A stretch of 14,137 nucleotides of DNA from positions 1 to 14,137 of the forward strand of contig JAASTB010000029.1 of NCBI GenBank assembly GCA_021767625.1, in the 5' to 3' direction. Of the stretch, positions 12,759-14,137 are shown in pieces (position 1 is the first letter of the stretch; each line of letters starts with the position of its first letter). This DNA comes from Wenzhouxiangella sp. GTDB taxonomy: Bacteria > Pseudomonadota > Gammaproteobacteria > Xanthomonadales > Wenzhouxiangellaceae. Under the pieces are notes generated by a model. It searched no databases and was not told the origin of the DNA. It saw nothing but the letters and a program-made list of their open reading frames with translations. The position numbers and the translations under genes were made by a program.

Positions 12759-13730
12759 ATGCGTACATTCATTCTGCTGTCGATCATCCTGATGCTTGCC
12801 GCCTGCCGGGCCGGCGAGGACGGCGCACCCGAACCGCAGCCGGCCGAGCCCGCCGGTGAGGAACAGGCAATGGCCGAGGCCTCCGCCCCCGAGGCGGAAG
12901 CCGCCGAAACTGAATCCGAACAGCCGCCCGCCGATCCGCTGCAATCGGTGCTCGACGCCCAGCCCGACGAGATCCAGGCCCGCTTTGATGCGCGTCATCC
13001 GCGTGAGACGCTCGAGTTCTTCGGCATCGAGCCGGGCATGACCGTGGTCGAAGGCCTGCCCGGCGGCGGCTGGTACACGCGCATCCTGCTGCCCTACCTG
13101 GGCTCGGAAGGCGAGCTGATCGCGGCCAACTATCCCCTCGACATGTGGCCGAACTTTCCGTTCGCCGACGAGGCGTTCATGGAGAACATCCGCAAGTGGC
13201 CCGAAGAATTCCCGCAGCAGGCCGAAGGCTGGTGCGAGGATGACTGCGCCGACGTGCGCACCTTCTGGTTCGGCGACATGCCCGCCGAGGTCGAGGGTAC
13301 GGCCGACGCGGTTCTGTTCATCCGTGTGCTGCACAACATCGCCGCCTTCCAGAATTCCGGTATCGACAATTACCTCGACCAGGCCTTTGCCGACGCCCAC
13401 GCCGCACTCAAGCCTGGCGGCATCCTGGGCGTGGTCCAGCACGAAGCGCGCGACGACATGCCCGACGACTGGGCCGACGGCAGCGCCGGCTACCTCAAGC
13501 AGGCCTTCGTGATCGAACGCGCCGAGGCCGCGGGGTTCGAGCTGGTCGATTCCAGCGACATCAACGCCAACCCCAACGACCAGCCCACCACCGACGAGGT
13601 GGTCTGGCGCCTGCCGCCGTCGCTGAGCGTTCCGGAGGACGCAGAGAACGCCGAAGCCCTGCGTGCGCAGTACGAGTCGATCGGCGAATCGAACCGGATG
13701 ACCCTGAAGTTCCGCAAGCCGGCGTCGTGA
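12759..13730 (+). CDS. Lipoprotein with a SAM-dependent methyltransferase-like domain (COG4798 type)
   Basis: A 323-residue protein with AAGGAG 6 nt before the ATG. A signal sequence with lipobox LAAC (Cys16) indicates a lipid anchor. A low-complexity linker rich in Ala, Glu and Pro (about 20-62) leads to a class I methyltransferase-like domain. Motif I is TVVEGLPGGGWYTRIL (about 95-110), a variant of the GxGxG loop with PGGGWYT as in COG4798 predicted methyltransferases. DAVLFIRVLHN lies near 185-195, and KPGGILGVVQHEA near 215-227. Its envelope location makes true SAM-dependent catalysis questionable, since SAM is cytoplasmic. It may bind another ligand. A hairpin follows 4 nt after the stop. 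It is transcribed away from yghU. Confidence 0.88.
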   Translation: MRTFILLSIILMLAACRAGEDGAPEPQPAEPAGEEQAMAEASAPEAEAAETESEQPPADPLQSVLDAQPDEIQARFDARHPRETLEFFGIEPGMTVVEGLPGGGWYTRILLPYLGSEGELIAANYPLDMWPNFPFADEAFMENIRKWPEEFPQQAEGWCEDDCADVRTFWFGDMPAEVEGTADAVLFIRVLHNIAAFQNSGIDNYLDQAFADAHAALKPGGILGVVQHEARDDMPDDWADGSAGYLKQAFVIERAEAAGFELVDSSDINANPNDQPTTDEVVWRLPPSLSVPEDAENAEALRAQYESIGESNRMTLKFRKPAS

Positions 13731-13734
13731 CGCA

Positions 13735-13755
13735 GGCGGGCGCTAGGCGCCCGCC
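13735..13755. terminator. Strong hairpin between convergent genes
   Basis: A perfect 9-bp stem, GGCGGGCGC / GCGCCCGCC, with the 3-nt loop TAG is followed by GTTTC. It lies between the methyltransferase-like gene and the convergent secreted-protein gene, so it may serve both. The T-run is short. Confidence 0.65.
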
Positions 13756-13776
13756 GTTTCCCGGGCCAATGCCCCT

Positions 13777-14137
13777 CTAGTTCTCGAAGCGATCGTGGAA
13801 GACGTCCGCAGTAACGACCTGGATCTCCTGCGCATCCCAGCCCCAGACGTTGTTGTTGGAAAAGTTGCCGTCACTTCCGCTGTCCAGAACGGCACCCAGC
13901 CAGTAGGTTCCTGGCGTTGTACCCGGCGGGATGACCGGGGCGGGCACGTTGAACTGGCGCACCTGCATGGCACTGAAGTCGACATTGTTGTACGTCCACG
14001 TAGCAAGCAGGGTGTCAGCAGCGGAGACGATGTTGTTGGTCGATAGATAAACGCGCAGCGTGAAACTGCGTGCTGCAGGGTCGTCGTTTGTCGGGTTGGT
14101 GACGTTGACCCGCGAGGGGCCAACGGAATTGCCGTCA
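13777..14137 (-). CDS. Secreted CARDB-like protein, C-terminal part, with F-x-DRFE tail
   Basis: The frame is open from the window's right edge to the TAG at 13777-13779, so only the last 119 codons are present. Content: SRVNVTNPTNDDPAARSF, then LRVYLSTNNIVSAADTLLATW, PGTYWLGAVLDSG and DGNFSNNNVWGW. This follows the CARDB/APHP pattern of an adhesion-type beta-sandwich (strands, a default-value loop, PGTYxLGAxxD, then NxxNN). Such domains occur as repeats in large exported proteases and adhesins, so the missing part is probably a secreted enzyme or surface protein. The tail VFHDRFEN matches the nuclease tail (LFQDRFESN). It ends 22 nt from the shared hairpin. Confidence 0.82.
   Translation of the reverse strand, partial: DGNSVGPSRVNVTNPTNDDPAARSFTLRVYLSTNNIVSAADTLLATWTYNNVDFSAMQVRQFNVPAPVIPPGTTPGTYWLGAVLDSGSDGNFSNNNVWGWDAQEIQVVTADVFHDRFEN

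Noticed and set aside
12550..12768. 73-residue N-terminal extension of YghU
   Set aside because: It crosses a REP element and overlaps the start of the divergent lipoprotein gene. YghU proteins begin at the residue matching 12549, where GGGAG is well placed.

Overview
The window looks like chromosomal DNA of a GC-rich gammaproteobacterium. The RluE- and YghU-type genes, the COG4798-type lipoprotein, and secreted proteins ending in an F-x-DRFE tail suggest something near the Xanthomonadales or Wenzhouxiangella. That placement is inferred from gene content and was not tested by any search.

Left part (1-5544, plus strand). The 3' end of a prolyl-oligopeptidase-type (S9) peptidase is followed 2 nt later by an exported patatin-like lipase. 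About 150 nt further on is a large secreted multidomain nuclease of the ExeM type, closed by a GC-rich hairpin. All three are hydrolases, and at least the last two are exported.

Middle (5589-8200). A REP-like palindrome and rluE (minus strand) are followed by three small plus-strand genes for envelope or exported proteins of unknown function (a membrane protein, a lipoprotein and a signal-peptide protein). A pair of imperfect 31-nt direct repeats flanks this trio. The gap 7906-8200 holds a REP element, one of those direct repeats and a hairpin, and no convincing gene.

Cassette array (8201-about 11040). This is the most notable region. Five gene cassettes stand in a row, separated by attC recombination sites that can be recognised by eye. 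Each cassette starts with TTRRRY-like bases that pair with the inverse core of its own attC. They carry, in order: a GC-rich cassette of doubtful coding value, an exported M23-like protein, an AT-rich 100-residue unknown, a small membrane protein, and an exported DJ-1/PfpI-like protein. No integrase gene lies in the window, so this is a CALIN-type array (attC cluster lacking an integron integrase) or the far end of an integron. The last two attC sites are decayed. In two cassettes the attC core itself supplies an ATG for a mini-ORF that ends in a 4-nt overlap with the start of the cassette gene.

Right part (11096-14137). A DinB-family protein (plus) converges on a YghU-type glutathione transferase (minus). 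A second REP copy lies in the yghU leader. Then come a lipoprotein related to SAM-dependent methyltransferases (plus), a strong hairpin, and the 3' end of a minus-strand CARDB-like secreted protein. That protein ends in the same F-x-DRFE tail as the nuclease. No rRNA, tRNA, CRISPR array, insertion sequence or replication origin was seen.
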